DNA of 20,963 nt, taken from the NCBI GenBank assembly GCA_023230665.1, contig JALNWY010000039.1, positions 1 to 20,963 of the forward strand, read 5' to 3'. Source of the stretch: Deltaproteobacteria bacterium (lineage in GTDB: Bacteria; Desulfobacterota; Desulfomonilia; UBA1062). The position numbers were made by a program, and so were the translations under genes. The notes beneath the pieces were generated by a model. It made no database searches. It was not told the origin of the DNA and saw only the letters and a list, made by a program, of their open reading frames with translations. Positions 1 to 7,612 of this stretch are shown one piece after another (the first letter of the stretch is position 1; each line of letters begins with the position of its first letter).

Positions 1-59
1 CGGCGTAGGATGAGGCCCGTTGAAGGAAGAAGAAATTCATTGCCTTACATGGATGTTTT

Positions 60-110
60 TTGATACAGGGCTTTATAAGCTTACTTATTCATAATATTAC
101 TATAATAGTA
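60..110 (+). promoter_or_regulatory. AT-rich promoter region of the tungstate operon with inverted repeat on the -10 box
   Basis: The first 182 bases carry no convincing gene. A perfect -10 hexamer TATAAT lies at 101-106. No good -35 sits 16-18 bases upstream of it; a TTGATA at 60-65 is too far away for that box. The -10 is inside a perfect inverted repeat TACTAT-A-ATAGTA at 98-110, which could be an operator for an oxyanion-responsive repressor. This is inference; the repeat is not a clear match to the classical ModE site. The untranslated leader to the tupA start would be about 70 bases. Confidence 0.4.
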
Positions 111-182
111 CCGCTATTGATCCCTCTGGAAACCATGCCTTGAGAGAATCAGGATCGACTGCGGAAAATTGGAGGAAAAGAT

Positions 183-1025
183 ATGAAGAAAAGGGTGTTT
201 TCCGGTTTACTGGCACTGGGTATTGCAGCTGTTCTGGTTGCCGGAGCAGGGGTTTCCCATGCCCAGGACAAGGGGACCCTGCTCATGGCAACCACCACGA
301 GCACCGACAACACCGGTCTGCTCGAGTATCTCGCGCCCGAGTTCAAGAAGGACACCGGCATCGAGCTCCTGTGGGTCGCGGTCGGGACTGGTGCGGCGCT
401 GGCCCTCGGAGAAAACTGTGACGTGAGCGTGCTTCTGGTCCATGCACCGGATGCGGAGAAGGCGTATGTCGAAAAGGGCTATGGCACGGAGCGCACCCAG
501 ATCATGTACAATGACTTCGTGATCCTGGGGCCCAAGGACGATCCTGCCAAGGTCAAGGGCAAGAGCGTGAAGGAAGCGCTCCAGGCCATCGAGAAGCAGA
601 AGGTCCGTTTCGCAAGCCGGGGCGACAATTCAGGAACCCACAAGGCCGAGTTGGATCTCTGGAAACAGGCCGGGATTAAGACTCCCGACCGGGAGTCATG
701 GTATCTGGCGACGGGCCAGGGCATGCTCAACACCATCAACATCGCTGCCGAGCAGAACGCCTACACCTTGGCCGACCGCGGCACGTTCATCAAGTATGAG
801 AACAATTTTAAAGGCAACCCGCCGCTGGTGATCCTGGTCGAGGGCGAGAAAGAGCTGAGAAATCAGTACAGCGTGATCCCGGTCAACCCTGAAAGATGCC
901 CGAACGCAAAATACGATCTCGCCAGGGAGTTTGCCCAGTGGATGGCCTCCGACAAGACGCAGAAGCTTATCGCCGAGTTCAAGCTCCTGAACAAACAGCT
1001 TTTCTATCCCAACGCAGGAGAGTAG
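183..1025 (+). CDS. tupA: Tungstate ABC transporter substrate-binding protein TupA
   Basis: Periplasmic binding protein that captures tungstate and delivers it to the TupB/TupC importer. The 280-residue product starts with a Sec signal peptide (MKKR, hydrophobic stretch to about residue 24, likely cleavage after SHA at 27). The mature part has the family's ATTTSTDNTGLL segment at about 36-47, the oxyanion-binding TTTS signature of TupA rather than of ModA. VGTGAAL (67-73), RGDNSGTHK (146-154) and YTLADRGTF near 195 are also typical of the family. GGAGG at 171-175 precedes the ATG at a normal distance. tupB begins 14 bases after the stop, so the genes are one operon. Tungsten supply suits an anaerobe using W-dependent formate dehydrogenase, aldehyde oxidoreductase or class II benzoyl-CoA reductase, none of which is in the window. 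Molybdate specificity cannot be excluded from sequence. Confidence 0.93.
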   Translation: MKKRVFSGLLALGIAAVLVAGAGVSHAQDKGTLLMATTTSTDNTGLLEYLAPEFKKDTGIELLWVAVGTGAALALGENCDVSVLLVHAPDAEKAYVEKGYGTERTQIMYNDFVILGPKDDPAKVKGKSVKEALQAIEKQKVRFASRGDNSGTHKAELDLWKQAGIKTPDRESWYLATGQGMLNTINIAAEQNAYTLADRGTFIKYENNFKGNPPLVILVEGEKELRNQYSVIPVNPERCPNAKYDLAREFAQWMASDKTQKLIAEFKLLNKQLFYPNAGE

Positions 1026-1039
1026 CGGCTTAAGAAACC

Positions 1040-1732
1040 ATGGATTATATATGGCAGGGACTGCAGCAGGCCGCGATTCTCCTTTTCACCCTCGACGCTG
1101 AGACATATTCGGCCATTATCACCACGATCAAGGTAACCTTCCTGTCCATCACCGGGAGCGTGATCATCGGTGTCCCTCTGGGCTTTCTGCTCGGGTATTT
1201 CCATTTTCCGGGCAAGAGGCAGTTGCGGATGGTCGTGGACACCCTCCTGGCCCTTCCCACTGTGGTGGTGGGGCTGCTGGTCTATGCCTTCATCTCACAA
1301 AGGGGGCCCCTGGGGTGGACAAACCTCCTGTACACTGTTCCGGGCATTGCCATTGCAGAGGTATTTCTGATCCTCCCTATCGTGATCTCGCTCACTGCCA
1401 CGGCCATCGAAGGGCTTGACCGCAGGCTCCGGCCCACCCTGAGATCCCTGGGAGCCGGCAGGGTGCAGCTCGCCCTGACCTCCCTGCACGAGGCGAGGTT
1501 CGCCGTGCTCATCGCCGGGATCACGGCGTACGGCAGGGCCATATCCGAGGTGGGGATCGCCATGATTATCGGCGGCAACATCAAGTGGCACACCAGGACC
1601 ATGACCACGGCCATCACCCTTGAGACCGGCAAGGGGCAGTTCTCCATGGGCATTGCGCTGGGAGTGGTCCTCCTCCTCCTCGTGTTTCTTCTCAACGGCG
1701 CGCTCGTGCTTCTCAGAAGGAGGACCAGATGA
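1040..1732 (+). CDS. tupB: Tungstate ABC transporter permease TupB
   Basis: Inner-membrane channel subunit of the tungstate importer, 230 residues with about five hydrophobic segments (near 22-50, 65-85, 95-120, 155-175 and 200-225). The cytoplasmic coupling region ATAIEGLDRRLRPTLRSLGA, followed by GRAISEVGIAMIIGGNI, is typical of TupB/ModB permeases. In these the coupling loop contacts the ATPase. It lies 14 bases after tupA and its last four bases overlap the tupC start (ATGA), indicating translational coupling. The ribosome site before its own ATG is weak, with a GGAG well upstream inside the tupA end, so it may depend on translation of tupA. Length and topology are normal for the family. 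Confidence 0.92.
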   Translation: MDYIWQGLQQAAILLFTLDAETYSAIITTIKVTFLSITGSVIIGVPLGFLLGYFHFPGKRQLRMVVDTLLALPTVVVGLLVYAFISQRGPLGWTNLLYTVPGIAIAEVFLILPIVISLTATAIEGLDRRLRPTLRSLGAGRVQLALTSLHEARFAVLIAGITAYGRAISEVGIAMIIGGNIKWHTRTMTTAITLETGKGQFSMGIALGVVLLLLVFLLNGALVLLRRRTR

Positions 1733-2751
1733 GCGAGCCTCTCTACCGGGTCGAGGGCCTGAGATACTCGTATGGAAAACACTTTGACCTGGATGTCCCG
1801 AAGCTCGTCATCCAGCATGGCGAGTCGCTCGGGATTGTGGGCCCGAACGGCGGCGGAAAGAGCACCCTGCTCAACCTGCTGGCATTCATCGATGCCCCGG
1901 ATGCCGGAACCATCTTTTTCGAAGGGGTGCCGACCGGACCGGAAAGCCTCGAGGCCAGGAGAAGCGTGACCATGCTGCTCCAGATATCATATCTTCTCAA
2001 GCGCACGGTTTTCGAGAATGTGGTCTACGGGCTGAGGCTCAGGGGAGAAATGCGGGATGCAAGCGAGCGTGTCCGTGAGGCCTTGACCTGGGTTGGTCTC
2101 GCGCCGGACAAGTTTGCCCGGCGGATGTGGCACCAGCTCTCCGGGGGCGAGGCTCAGCGGGTGGCCCTTGCCTCCAGGCTGGTGCTCAGGCCCAAGGTCA
2201 TGGTCTTGGACGAGCCCACGGCGAGCGTGGACCGCCAGAGTTCCTACCTCATCAAGGAAGCAATCGAAAGAAGCCGCCGGATATTCAATACCTCGCTCAT
2301 CGTGGTGAGCCATGACTATCTCTGGCTCAACACCGTGGTCGACTCGCTCGTGAGGATGGAGGAGGGCCGGCTTGTAGAGTATGTGGCCGGCAACGTGATT
2401 CACGGTCCTTGGGAGGAAACCCGGGAAAGACTCTTCGAGAAACGCCTCTCCGACGGGCAGGCCATCCTGAGCGCTCGAGGAACCAGCCTGGAATCCAGCG
2501 CGATCCTGGACCCTTCCACCATCACCATTGCATTGGAGCCGCCCCAGAATGAGTCCGCGTTGAACGTCCTGAAAGGAAGGATCCTCAATATGAGTGACGA
2601 GATGTCGACCGAGAACATCCTCGTGGAGGTGGTGGTGGCGCAGATTCACCTCAATGTCCGGGTAACCAGGAACTCCGCCGTAAAACTTCAGCTCGTGCCC
2701 GGCAAAGAGGTGTGGGCGGTTTTCAAGGCGACGTCCCTCCAGTGGGTCTGA
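1729..2751 (+). CDS. tupC: Tungstate ABC transporter ATPase TupC with C-terminal Mop/TOBE-like domain
   Basis: Cytoplasmic ATPase that drives tungstate import. The 340-residue chain has Walker A GPNGGGKST at 38-46, the ABC signature LSGGE at 137-141, Walker B VMVLDE ending at D161/E162, and an H-loop in VVSHDY. The nucleotide-binding domain ends near residue 240. A linker leads into a C-terminal segment of about 65 residues (about 275-340: LKGRILNMSDE, then VEVVVAQIHLNVRVTRNSA) that looks like a molybdate/tungstate-binding Mop or TOBE domain. Such a domain in an importer ATPase (as in ModC) usually serves regulation of transport by the intracellular oxyanion; applying that here is inference. 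A strong AAGGAGG ribosome site sits within the tupB end, and the start overlaps the tupB stop by four bases. Confidence 0.92.
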   Translation: MSEPLYRVEGLRYSYGKHFDLDVPKLVIQHGESLGIVGPNGGGKSTLLNLLAFIDAPDAGTIFFEGVPTGPESLEARRSVTMLLQISYLLKRTVFENVVYGLRLRGEMRDASERVREALTWVGLAPDKFARRMWHQLSGGEAQRVALASRLVLRPKVMVLDEPTASVDRQSSYLIKEAIERSRRIFNTSLIVVSHDYLWLNTVVDSLVRMEEGRLVEYVAGNVIHGPWEETRERLFEKRLSDGQAILSARGTSLESSAILDPSTITIALEPPQNESALNVLKGRILNMSDEMSTENILVEVVVAQIHLNVRVTRNSAVKLQLVPGKEVWAVFKATSLQWV

Positions 2752-2870
2752 CAGGCCCTGATCTTGGCTGCCCCCTTTATCGCGGCGCATGATTTCCGCG
2801 ATGCTCTAAAAAAGAATATCCCGGCACTGGTTTTTTCTGGTGTTATACGGCGTGCGTTTTGGAAGAGGTC

Positions 2871-3260
2871 ATGGGGCGTTTGTGCAAGTATGTATGGCAT
2901 GTGGACTTGCCTGCGGCGTGTCTGCTCGCGCTCGTCATTCTGTGGGCCTGCAGCGGAGGTTCTTCGGGGGGCGGGGTCCAGCCCGAGGGTGCTTTCGGCA
3001 GGGTCGGCGTTCTGATCACGGATGCTCCTTTTCATGAATACGATCATATCTGGGTCACTATCACCGAGATTTCCCTGCTGCCGGCAGACGATGATTGCGA
3101 TCCCTCCTGCGAAGAGGTCGCGGTCCCGTCCGGGGTTGTCCTGCCGGACGGGCCCCTGGCGCTCACCGGGTACGGTGCTCCTGCAGAGCCCGGCATCCTG
3201 GATGCAGGTATGCGCGTGCTGACTGCAGGTGTTTTCGATACGAGCATCCCTCTTTTTTAA
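2871..3260 (+). CDS. Short DUF4382-like lipoprotein, probably truncated
   Basis: The ATG at 2871 is preferred over the in-frame TTG at 2859 because GGAAGAGG lies just before it. The 129-residue product has a hydrophobic N-terminus ending in LVILWAC followed by a Gly/Ser-rich stretch, which fits a lipobox and lipidated export. Next comes a segment beginning GRVGVLITDAPFHEYDHIW, with VTITEISLLPADD behind it. This resembles the start of the DUF4382 domain (function unknown, found in secreted proteins). The domain appears to stop about halfway, and the remaining residues, ending VFDTSIPLF, do not look like the rest of it. The gene ends three bases before the stop of the convergent nrdJ. It is probably a remnant or a shortened paralogue. 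It starts about 120 bases after tupC and need not belong to that operon. Confidence 0.5.
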   Translation: MGRLCKYVWHVDLPAACLLALVILWACSGGSSGGGVQPEGAFGRVGVLITDAPFHEYDHIWVTITEISLLPADDDCDPSCEEVAVPSGVVLPDGPLALTGYGAPAEPGILDAGMRVLTAGVFDTSIPLF

Positions 3261-3263
3261 GAA

Positions 3264-4991
3264 TCAGCAGATCTTGCAGGCGCTGCAGGTGATGACCTGG
3301 CCTGGTCTGCTCTGGTCGCGGTAGATGGTGATGCCTTTGCAGCCGAGGTCATGGGCGAGCTGGAAGGCTTCCTTCATGCCCTGGATGGTGATATTTGAAG
3401 GAAAATTGATGGTTTTTGATACAGCGCTGTCTGTATGGCGCTGAAAGGCCGCCTGCATCCGGATGTGCTGCGAGGGCAGGATATCCAGCGCTGTGACGAA
3501 GAGATCGCGCATTTCTTGGGCATGGAGGGACATACCGGGAGACGTGCCCCGGGAAGATCCCGCTGACATGCTCTCCGGGAGCTCCACGACATGTTCCTCG
3601 GCAAACCGCCGGAAGACTGGATCGACCTCGGTGAGCTCGATGCCGCCGGCTACCCTGCGTGTGGTGCTGATTCCGAAGACGGGTTCGATTCCCGAAGAGC
3701 AGCCGGCAATGATGCTCAGGCTCCCGGTAGGCGCGATGGTGGTGACCAGGGCGTTCCTCAGAGGAGGCTCGTTTCGCCGGGCATAGATGCTCCTGCTGAA
3801 GTTGGGGAACGGGCCGCGCTGCACCGCAAGCTCGCGGGAGGCCTCCCGGGCCTGCTGCGCAACATAGGCCATGACCTCTTCGGCGATTCTGACGCTCCCG
3901 TCCGATCCGTAGGGCAGTCCCATCAGAATGAGGAAGTGCGCAAATCCCATAACTCCCAGGCCGATCTTCCGGTTGGCACGGGTGATTTTCTCGATCTCTG
4001 GAATGGGGAAGTGATTCACATCGATCACATCGTCGAGAAACCTCACCCCGAGCCTCACGGTCTCACCGAGCTTTTCCCAGTCGATCTCAGTCCCTCGTGC
4101 GCCCCGACGGACCATCTTTGCCAGGTTGACCGATCCGAGGTTACACGACTCATAGGGCAGAAGCGGCTGCTCGCCGCAGGGGTTCGTTGCCTCGATAGGG
4201 CCCAGCGAAGGTGTCGGGTTGTCCCGGTTGATGCGGTCGAGGAAGAGCATCCCCGGCTCTCCGCTCTTCCATGCGCACCCCGCCATCAGGTCGAAGAGCT
4301 CGCGCGCATTCATCCGGCCTTGAGTAGTCTTGGTCCGGGGGTTGACGAGCTCGATGTCGCAGTCAGCCTTCACAGCATGCACGAAGTCGTCCGTGATCCC
4401 CACCGAGAGATTGAAGCTCTGAAGCTTTTCCGGGTCACGCTTGACCTCGATGAACTCCCTGATGTCGGGATGGTCCACCCTCAGCACCCCCATATTCGCC
4501 CCGCGCCTCGTTCCTCCCTGCTTGATGATCTCGGTTGCAGCGTTGAAAATTTCCATGAAAGAGACCGGGCCGCTCGCCACCCCGCTGGTAGTGGCCACGA
4601 TGTCGTTTTTCGGCCGCAGGCGGCTGAAGGAAAACCCGGTCCCGCCGCCGCTCTGGTGGATCATGGCTGTTTCCTTGAGGGTCTCGAAGATAGAGGCCAA
4701 GTTGTCTTCCAGGGGGAGTACGAAACATGCGGAAAGCTGGCCCAGATCTCTGCCGGCATTCATGAGGGTAGGGGAGTTCGGCAGAAACTCAAGAGAGCTC
4801 ATGATCCCGAAGAAGTGTTCCTCGTACCGGGAAGGCCTGGTGTTCCAGTCATATACCTTCTCGGCCGCAGAAACATGGCGCGCCACCCGGCGGAACATGT
4901 CAGCCGGAGCCTCAACCACCTCTCCGTGCTCGTCTTTTCTCAGATACCTGGCCTGAAGTATTCTGTACGCATTCTCTGACAGCTCTGTCAT
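3264..4991 (-). CDS. nrdJ: Adenosylcobalamin-dependent (class II) ribonucleotide reductase
   Basis: Reduces ribonucleotides to deoxyribonucleotides with a cobalamin-generated thiyl radical and needs no oxygen. The 575-residue protein shows PNSPTLMNAG (71-80), Cys89 in SACF and GGGTGFSFSRLRP (115-127). The active-site NPCGE at 270-274 carries the radical Cys272 with Asn270 and Glu274, and Cys283 in ESCNLGSVNL is the likely redox partner of Cys89. The tail has GITIYRDQSR (about 553-562) and a terminal cysteine cluster C569, C572, C575 that probably re-reduces the active site. Length and tail fit the compact class II enzymes. There is no ATP-cone in front and no small radical-generating subunit gene nearby. 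GGAG lies 9 bases before the ATG on the minus strand. I saw no obvious cobalamin riboswitch or NrdR box in the 230-base upstream region. Confidence 0.93.
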   Translation of the reverse strand: MTELSENAYRILQARYLRKDEHGEVVEAPADMFRRVARHVSAAEKVYDWNTRPSRYEEHFFGIMSSLEFLPNSPTLMNAGRDLGQLSACFVLPLEDNLASIFETLKETAMIHQSGGGTGFSFSRLRPKNDIVATTSGVASGPVSFMEIFNAATEIIKQGGTRRGANMGVLRVDHPDIREFIEVKRDPEKLQSFNLSVGITDDFVHAVKADCDIELVNPRTKTTQGRMNARELFDLMAGCAWKSGEPGMLFLDRINRDNPTPSLGPIEATNPCGEQPLLPYESCNLGSVNLAKMVRRGARGTEIDWEKLGETVRLGVRFLDDVIDVNHFPIPEIEKITRANRKIGLGVMGFAHFLILMGLPYGSDGSVRIAEEVMAYVAQQAREASRELAVQRGPFPNFSRSIYARRNEPPLRNALVTTIAPTGSLSIIAGCSSGIEPVFGISTTRRVAGGIELTEVDPVFRRFAEEHVVELPESMSAGSSRGTSPGMSLHAQEMRDLFVTALDILPSQHIRMQAAFQRHTDSAVSKTINFPSNITIQGMKEAFQLAHDLGCKGITIYRDQSRPGQVITCSACKIC

Positions 4992-5091
4992 TGCGGGCCA
5001 TCTCTCCTTTTTTGTAGTAATAACGATGACGCCTGCTCAGGGGAAGACCCTTTGATGAACCTGCTTGAAATATGCCTCGTTTTGGAGATAG

Positions 5092-5097
5092 TATAAT
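5092..5097 (+). promoter_or_regulatory. Possible -10 box between nrdJ and the exported acidic protein gene
   Basis: TATAAT occurs at 5092-5097 in the divergent spacer. The best upstream hexamer, TTGAAA at 5065-5070, is 21 bases away, longer than the usual 16-18, so promoter assignment is tentative. The implied leader of the plus-strand gene would be about 120 bases and would include the hairpin at 5183-5208. Confidence 0.3.
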
Positions 5098-5182
5098 CTT
5101 TAAGGAATCGCCGGTTTTTTGCACGCATCCAAGTTGGTGGGGAAAGGAGAGGCGGCTGACAGGACCGGCTGGAAACGCTCTC

Positions 5183-5208
5183 AAGGATCCTTTGGATCGA
5201 AGATCCTT
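5183..5208 (+). repeat. Inverted repeat (leader hairpin) next to a ribosome-binding site
   Basis: AAGGATC at 5183-5189 and GATCCTT at 5202-5208 are perfect complements around a 12-base loop that contains a further GGATC. The hairpin ends a few bases before the Shine-Dalgarno run AAGGGGAGGG (5211-5220) of the gene starting at 5222. It could affect ribosome access or mRNA stability; no such role is shown. Confidence 0.5.
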
Positions 5209-5221
5209 ACAAGGGGAGGGT

Positions 5222-5680
5222 ATGATGAGGAAGATGCGGTGGGCAGTCGGCGTGTGCATGACCGTCATGGCGCTGGTGTCCATGGCTTCGGCCGCCATGG
5301 CGCAGCGGACCACTGTGGTGGGCATTGCCTACGGCACCTATGAAATCGTTGCCGACAGCGGAGAAGTCTATGATGTGGTGGCCGATGAAAAGGGCAGCGA
5401 GCTTGCCGGCCTGGATGGCGCGAGGGTGAGCGCCAGCGGCGTGCTCGACGCCGACGGCGGGCGCATGATTCTCCAGATATTGTCGTACTCGGTGCTGGAT
5501 GACGGGCTCCTGGACCAGGATGAGATGATCGGGCAGGAACCTTTCGATCCTGTGATGGAAGACGATTATCAGCAGGAAGAAGATCTCTTTTCCGGAGAAG
5601 ATCCGTACCCCGAAGAGAGACCTCTGACCGAGCGGGAATACCTTGACGGGGAACCGTCAGAAGACATGCTCCCGGAATAG
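5222..5680 (+). CDS. Small exported acidic protein of unknown function
   Basis: I do not recognise a named family. The start at 5222 (or the adjacent ATG at 5225) follows AAGGGGAGGG and places a clean signal peptide at the N-terminus: basic MMRKMR, a hydrophobic core, and cleavage after ASAAMA at about residue 27. The frame is open further upstream to 5072, but that stretch lacks these signals. The mature part has a beta-rich region of about 70 residues (VVGIAYGTYEIVADSGEVYDV to QILSYSVLD) that could be a small OB-like barrel. This is inferred from alternating hydrophobics and the pattern of similar periplasmic proteins. It is followed by a very acidic, probably disordered tail rich in Asp, Glu and Pro. 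Total length is 152 residues. The gene stands alone between divergent nrdJ and the convergent NifX-like gene. Confidence 0.75.
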   Translation: MMRKMRWAVGVCMTVMALVSMASAAMAQRTTVVGIAYGTYEIVADSGEVYDVVADEKGSELAGLDGARVSASGVLDADGGRMILQILSYSVLDDGLLDQDEMIGQEPFDPVMEDDYQQEEDLFSGEDPYPEERPLTEREYLDGEPSEDMLPE

Positions 5681-5807
5681 AGACAGGCCTTGTTCTTCAG
5701 CGGCTCGCGCAGGCGCATTCCTGTTCTCGCGGTCTTGCCGCTCCGATAGTCCGCCGGTTAGTCCGCGCCTGCGGGCGGGAATCGGTCTCAGTCAGATGTG
5801 CACAGCG

Positions 5808-6173
5808 TTAGTGATGATGCTCGCCGCACCCTTCATGGGCTGCGCATGACGTGCCGGAGTCGTCCAGCGACCCGCTGAGCCACTTCTCGACCACATGCGT
5901 CACGTTGCCGCTGCACCCGCGGACCACATCGATGCCGTGAGAGGCCAGCACATTGACCGCACCTGCGCCCATATTGCCCGCGAGCATGACCTTTACCCCC
6001 ATGCCCGCCAGGATGCTCACAATATTCGACTTGCAGCCGCACCCTGCAGGCGGCTGAACGATCTCACGGCCTGTGATCTTTCCCTGGTCGTCTACTGTCA
6101 CCACGGTAAAGTGCTCGCAGTGTCCGAAATGGCTGTCCACCCTGTCTCCAGCCGAAGGAAGTGCAATCTTCAT
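5808..6173 (-). CDS. NifX/NafY-like dinitrogenase iron-molybdenum cofactor domain protein (orphan)
   Basis: A 121-residue protein of the Nitro_FeMo-Co family, small ribonuclease-H-like folds that bind metal clusters or their precursors. It starts MKIALPSAGDRVDSHFGHCE, the family's opening, and continues with GCGCKSNIVSILAGMGVKVM, LAGNMGAGAVNVL and GIDVVRGCSGN. Cysteines in HFGHCE, AGCGC and RGCSG could hold a cluster. The C-terminus is an extra Cys/His-rich tail (SCAAHEGCGEHHH), suggesting metal binding. The start at 6173 is chosen because AAGGAGA lies eight bases ahead; the open frame runs back to 6323 without family similarity. No nif genes are nearby, so a role in nitrogenase assembly is not indicated. 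Such orphans are common in anaerobes near Mrp/NBP35-type or metal-enzyme genes. Confidence 0.85.
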   Translation of the reverse strand: MKIALPSAGDRVDSHFGHCEHFTVVTVDDQGKITGREIVQPPAGCGCKSNIVSILAGMGVKVMLAGNMGAGAVNVLASHGIDVVRGCSGNVTHVVEKWLSGSLDDSGTSCAAHEGCGEHHH

Positions 6174-6323
6174 CGCATATTCTCCTTTATGCAGGTAATT
6201 ATTCCAGAAAAATGCCCTGACTACCGTCTCATGCGCCCCTGCCGAATCCGGAAAGGGCATGTGCGGCGTCACGCGGGTATTGCCGGAACAAACTGATTCA
6301 TAAGCACAAAAGACATCCTCCAA

Positions 6324-7349
6324 TCAACCCTCTTCTGAATGAGATATCTTTGCAGGCCCGGTGATATCCCGGTAGTACAGGTTTCTGACCACCATGGTGA
6401 GCGGCACGGCCAGAATCGTGCCCACCGAGCCCAGCACCCACGACCAGAAGATGAGCGAGAGAATGATGAAGAGAAAGGGGAGATCAAGGGTCTTTTCCAT
6501 AAACCTTGGCTTAAGCACATTGTCCCACAGGAGGTTATTGATGGTGAACAGGACCAGGACCGCCACAGCGGTCATCACGCCGGATTCCAGGAAACCCAGT
6601 GCCACGGGCGGTACGATCGCGATAAAACCGCCGACAACCGGGATGAAGTTCATGAAAAAGAAGAGTATCCCCCAGGTCACGGCAAAGTCGATGCCCAGGG
6701 CCAGATACAAGGCGATATTGATCAGTGCCTGCATAGCGCCGGTGGTGCTCGTGACGGCAACATATGCCTGAACATCGCTGCTCGCTTCCTGAAAAATCGA
6801 TATGACCGGTCTTTTCTCTGCACGGTATTCCAGCCGCCTCCTGTCTTCTCCCAGAAACTCGAACAGCAGGATAGCGACGAGCAGGACGAGCAGCAGGGTA
6901 TTGCCGAGCAGGTTGCCTATCTGCCCCAGGAGCATGCGGGCATATCCGATCATGCGCGCGGGAGTGAGTCCTTCCAGCGGTCTGACCTGGGCAAGGTCGA
7001 TATCCCGGGCAGCCAGATAGTCGACCATGGCGGCATAGGTGTCTGCCAGGTTGGTCTCATAGGTGGGCAGCCTCTGACCCAAGCTCACGATGGAATAGCT
7101 CATGACAACGGCGAGCGTGATCCCCCCGAAAATGACGATCAGAAGCGTTCCGAGCACTGCCGGCACCTCGGGCAGGCCGTGGCGGATCATCCAGTGGGGC
7201 AGGGGCAGGATGGCGTATGCAAGGAGCCAGGCGAGAAAGACGATGTTCAGCACATTTGCCATGGCCTGCATGCCTGCAACGATGACGACCAGGCATGCCC
7301 CGCCGATGAGGATTCGCATCAGCTGAGATTCAACTTGTGAAACGCTCAT
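6324..7349 (-). CDS. AI-2E/PerM-family membrane transporter
   Basis: A 341-residue multi-pass inner-membrane protein of the AI-2E transporter (UPF0118/PerM) family. It shows two N-terminal hydrophobic segments (about 10-55), one near 65-95, a polar periplasm-sized stretch (about 96-150), a membrane segment around 150-165, and a hydrophobic C-terminal block. The block contains the family-like NFIPVVGGFIAIVPPVALGF and NNLLWDNVLKPRFMEKTLDL, LPFLFIILSLIFWSWVLGSVGTI and AVPLTMVVRNLY. Members have been linked to autoinducer-2 export, to sodium/proton antiport and to general permease roles; the substrate here cannot be inferred. GGAGG lies seven bases before the ATG. The 150 bases to the downstream NifX-like gene leave their co-transcription open. 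Confidence 0.9.
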   Translation of the reverse strand: MSVSQVESQLMRILIGGACLVVIVAGMQAMANVLNIVFLAWLLAYAILPLPHWMIRHGLPEVPAVLGTLLIVIFGGITLAVVMSYSIVSLGQRLPTYETNLADTYAAMVDYLAARDIDLAQVRPLEGLTPARMIGYARMLLGQIGNLLGNTLLLVLLVAILLFEFLGEDRRRLEYRAEKRPVISIFQEASSDVQAYVAVTSTTGAMQALINIALYLALGIDFAVTWGILFFFMNFIPVVGGFIAIVPPVALGFLESGVMTAVAVLVLFTINNLLWDNVLKPRFMEKTLDLPFLFIILSLIFWSWVLGSVGTILAVPLTMVVRNLYYRDITGPAKISHSEEG

Positions 7350-7612
7350 GCCCCTGCCTCCAAGGGAACAGGACCCTTGAAAATGAGGATACGGGCAAAG
7401 AACCCGACTCTCAAGTTAGGGGACACCCGTGCATCAGCGGTCACTCTGTGGCGCTCGGTTGCCAAAGGCCGGAGCAGGCTTTAAGGAGATTGGCGTTCGT
7501 CTTTGCCCGAGGGCCGTTATTCTTTTGCGCCCGGTAGTCGGTGATGGTCCGTGCGGTCTTGAGCCCGATCTGGTTCATGAACTATTGACTTAGACTTTTC
7601 CAGCATTGGCCC
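7350..7612. other. Gene-free spacer with a possible mobile-element scar
   Basis: No open frame here has a ribosome site or a recognisable protein. Around 7413-7430 the plus strand reads AAGTTAGGGGACACCC, resembling the GGGGACACC-type ends I recall next to REP-associated transposases in deltaproteobacterial genomes. No transposase or matching second end is present. A 45-codon minus-strand frame starting near 7577 (MNQIGLKTARTITDY) has no ribosome site and is not called. The spacer is probably decayed sequence. Confidence 0.3.

Noticed and set aside
2779..2802. Inverted repeat ATCGCGG/CCGCGAT after tupC as a terminator
   Set aside because: The 7-base stem has a 10-base loop and is followed by an A-run, not a T-run, on the plus strand; not convincing as an intrinsic terminator in either direction.
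3591..4979. 462-codon plus-strand open frame opposite nrdJ
   Set aside because: It is the antisense shadow of a well-supported gene, has no family-like motifs and no ribosome site; long antisense frames are expected in G+C-rich coding DNA.
4992..5221. Cobalamin riboswitch or NrdR box upstream of the cobalamin-dependent nrdJ
   Set aside because: Expected from biology, but no B12-box-like stretch or NrdR-type palindrome was seen by eye; a covariance search would be needed to exclude a divergent one.
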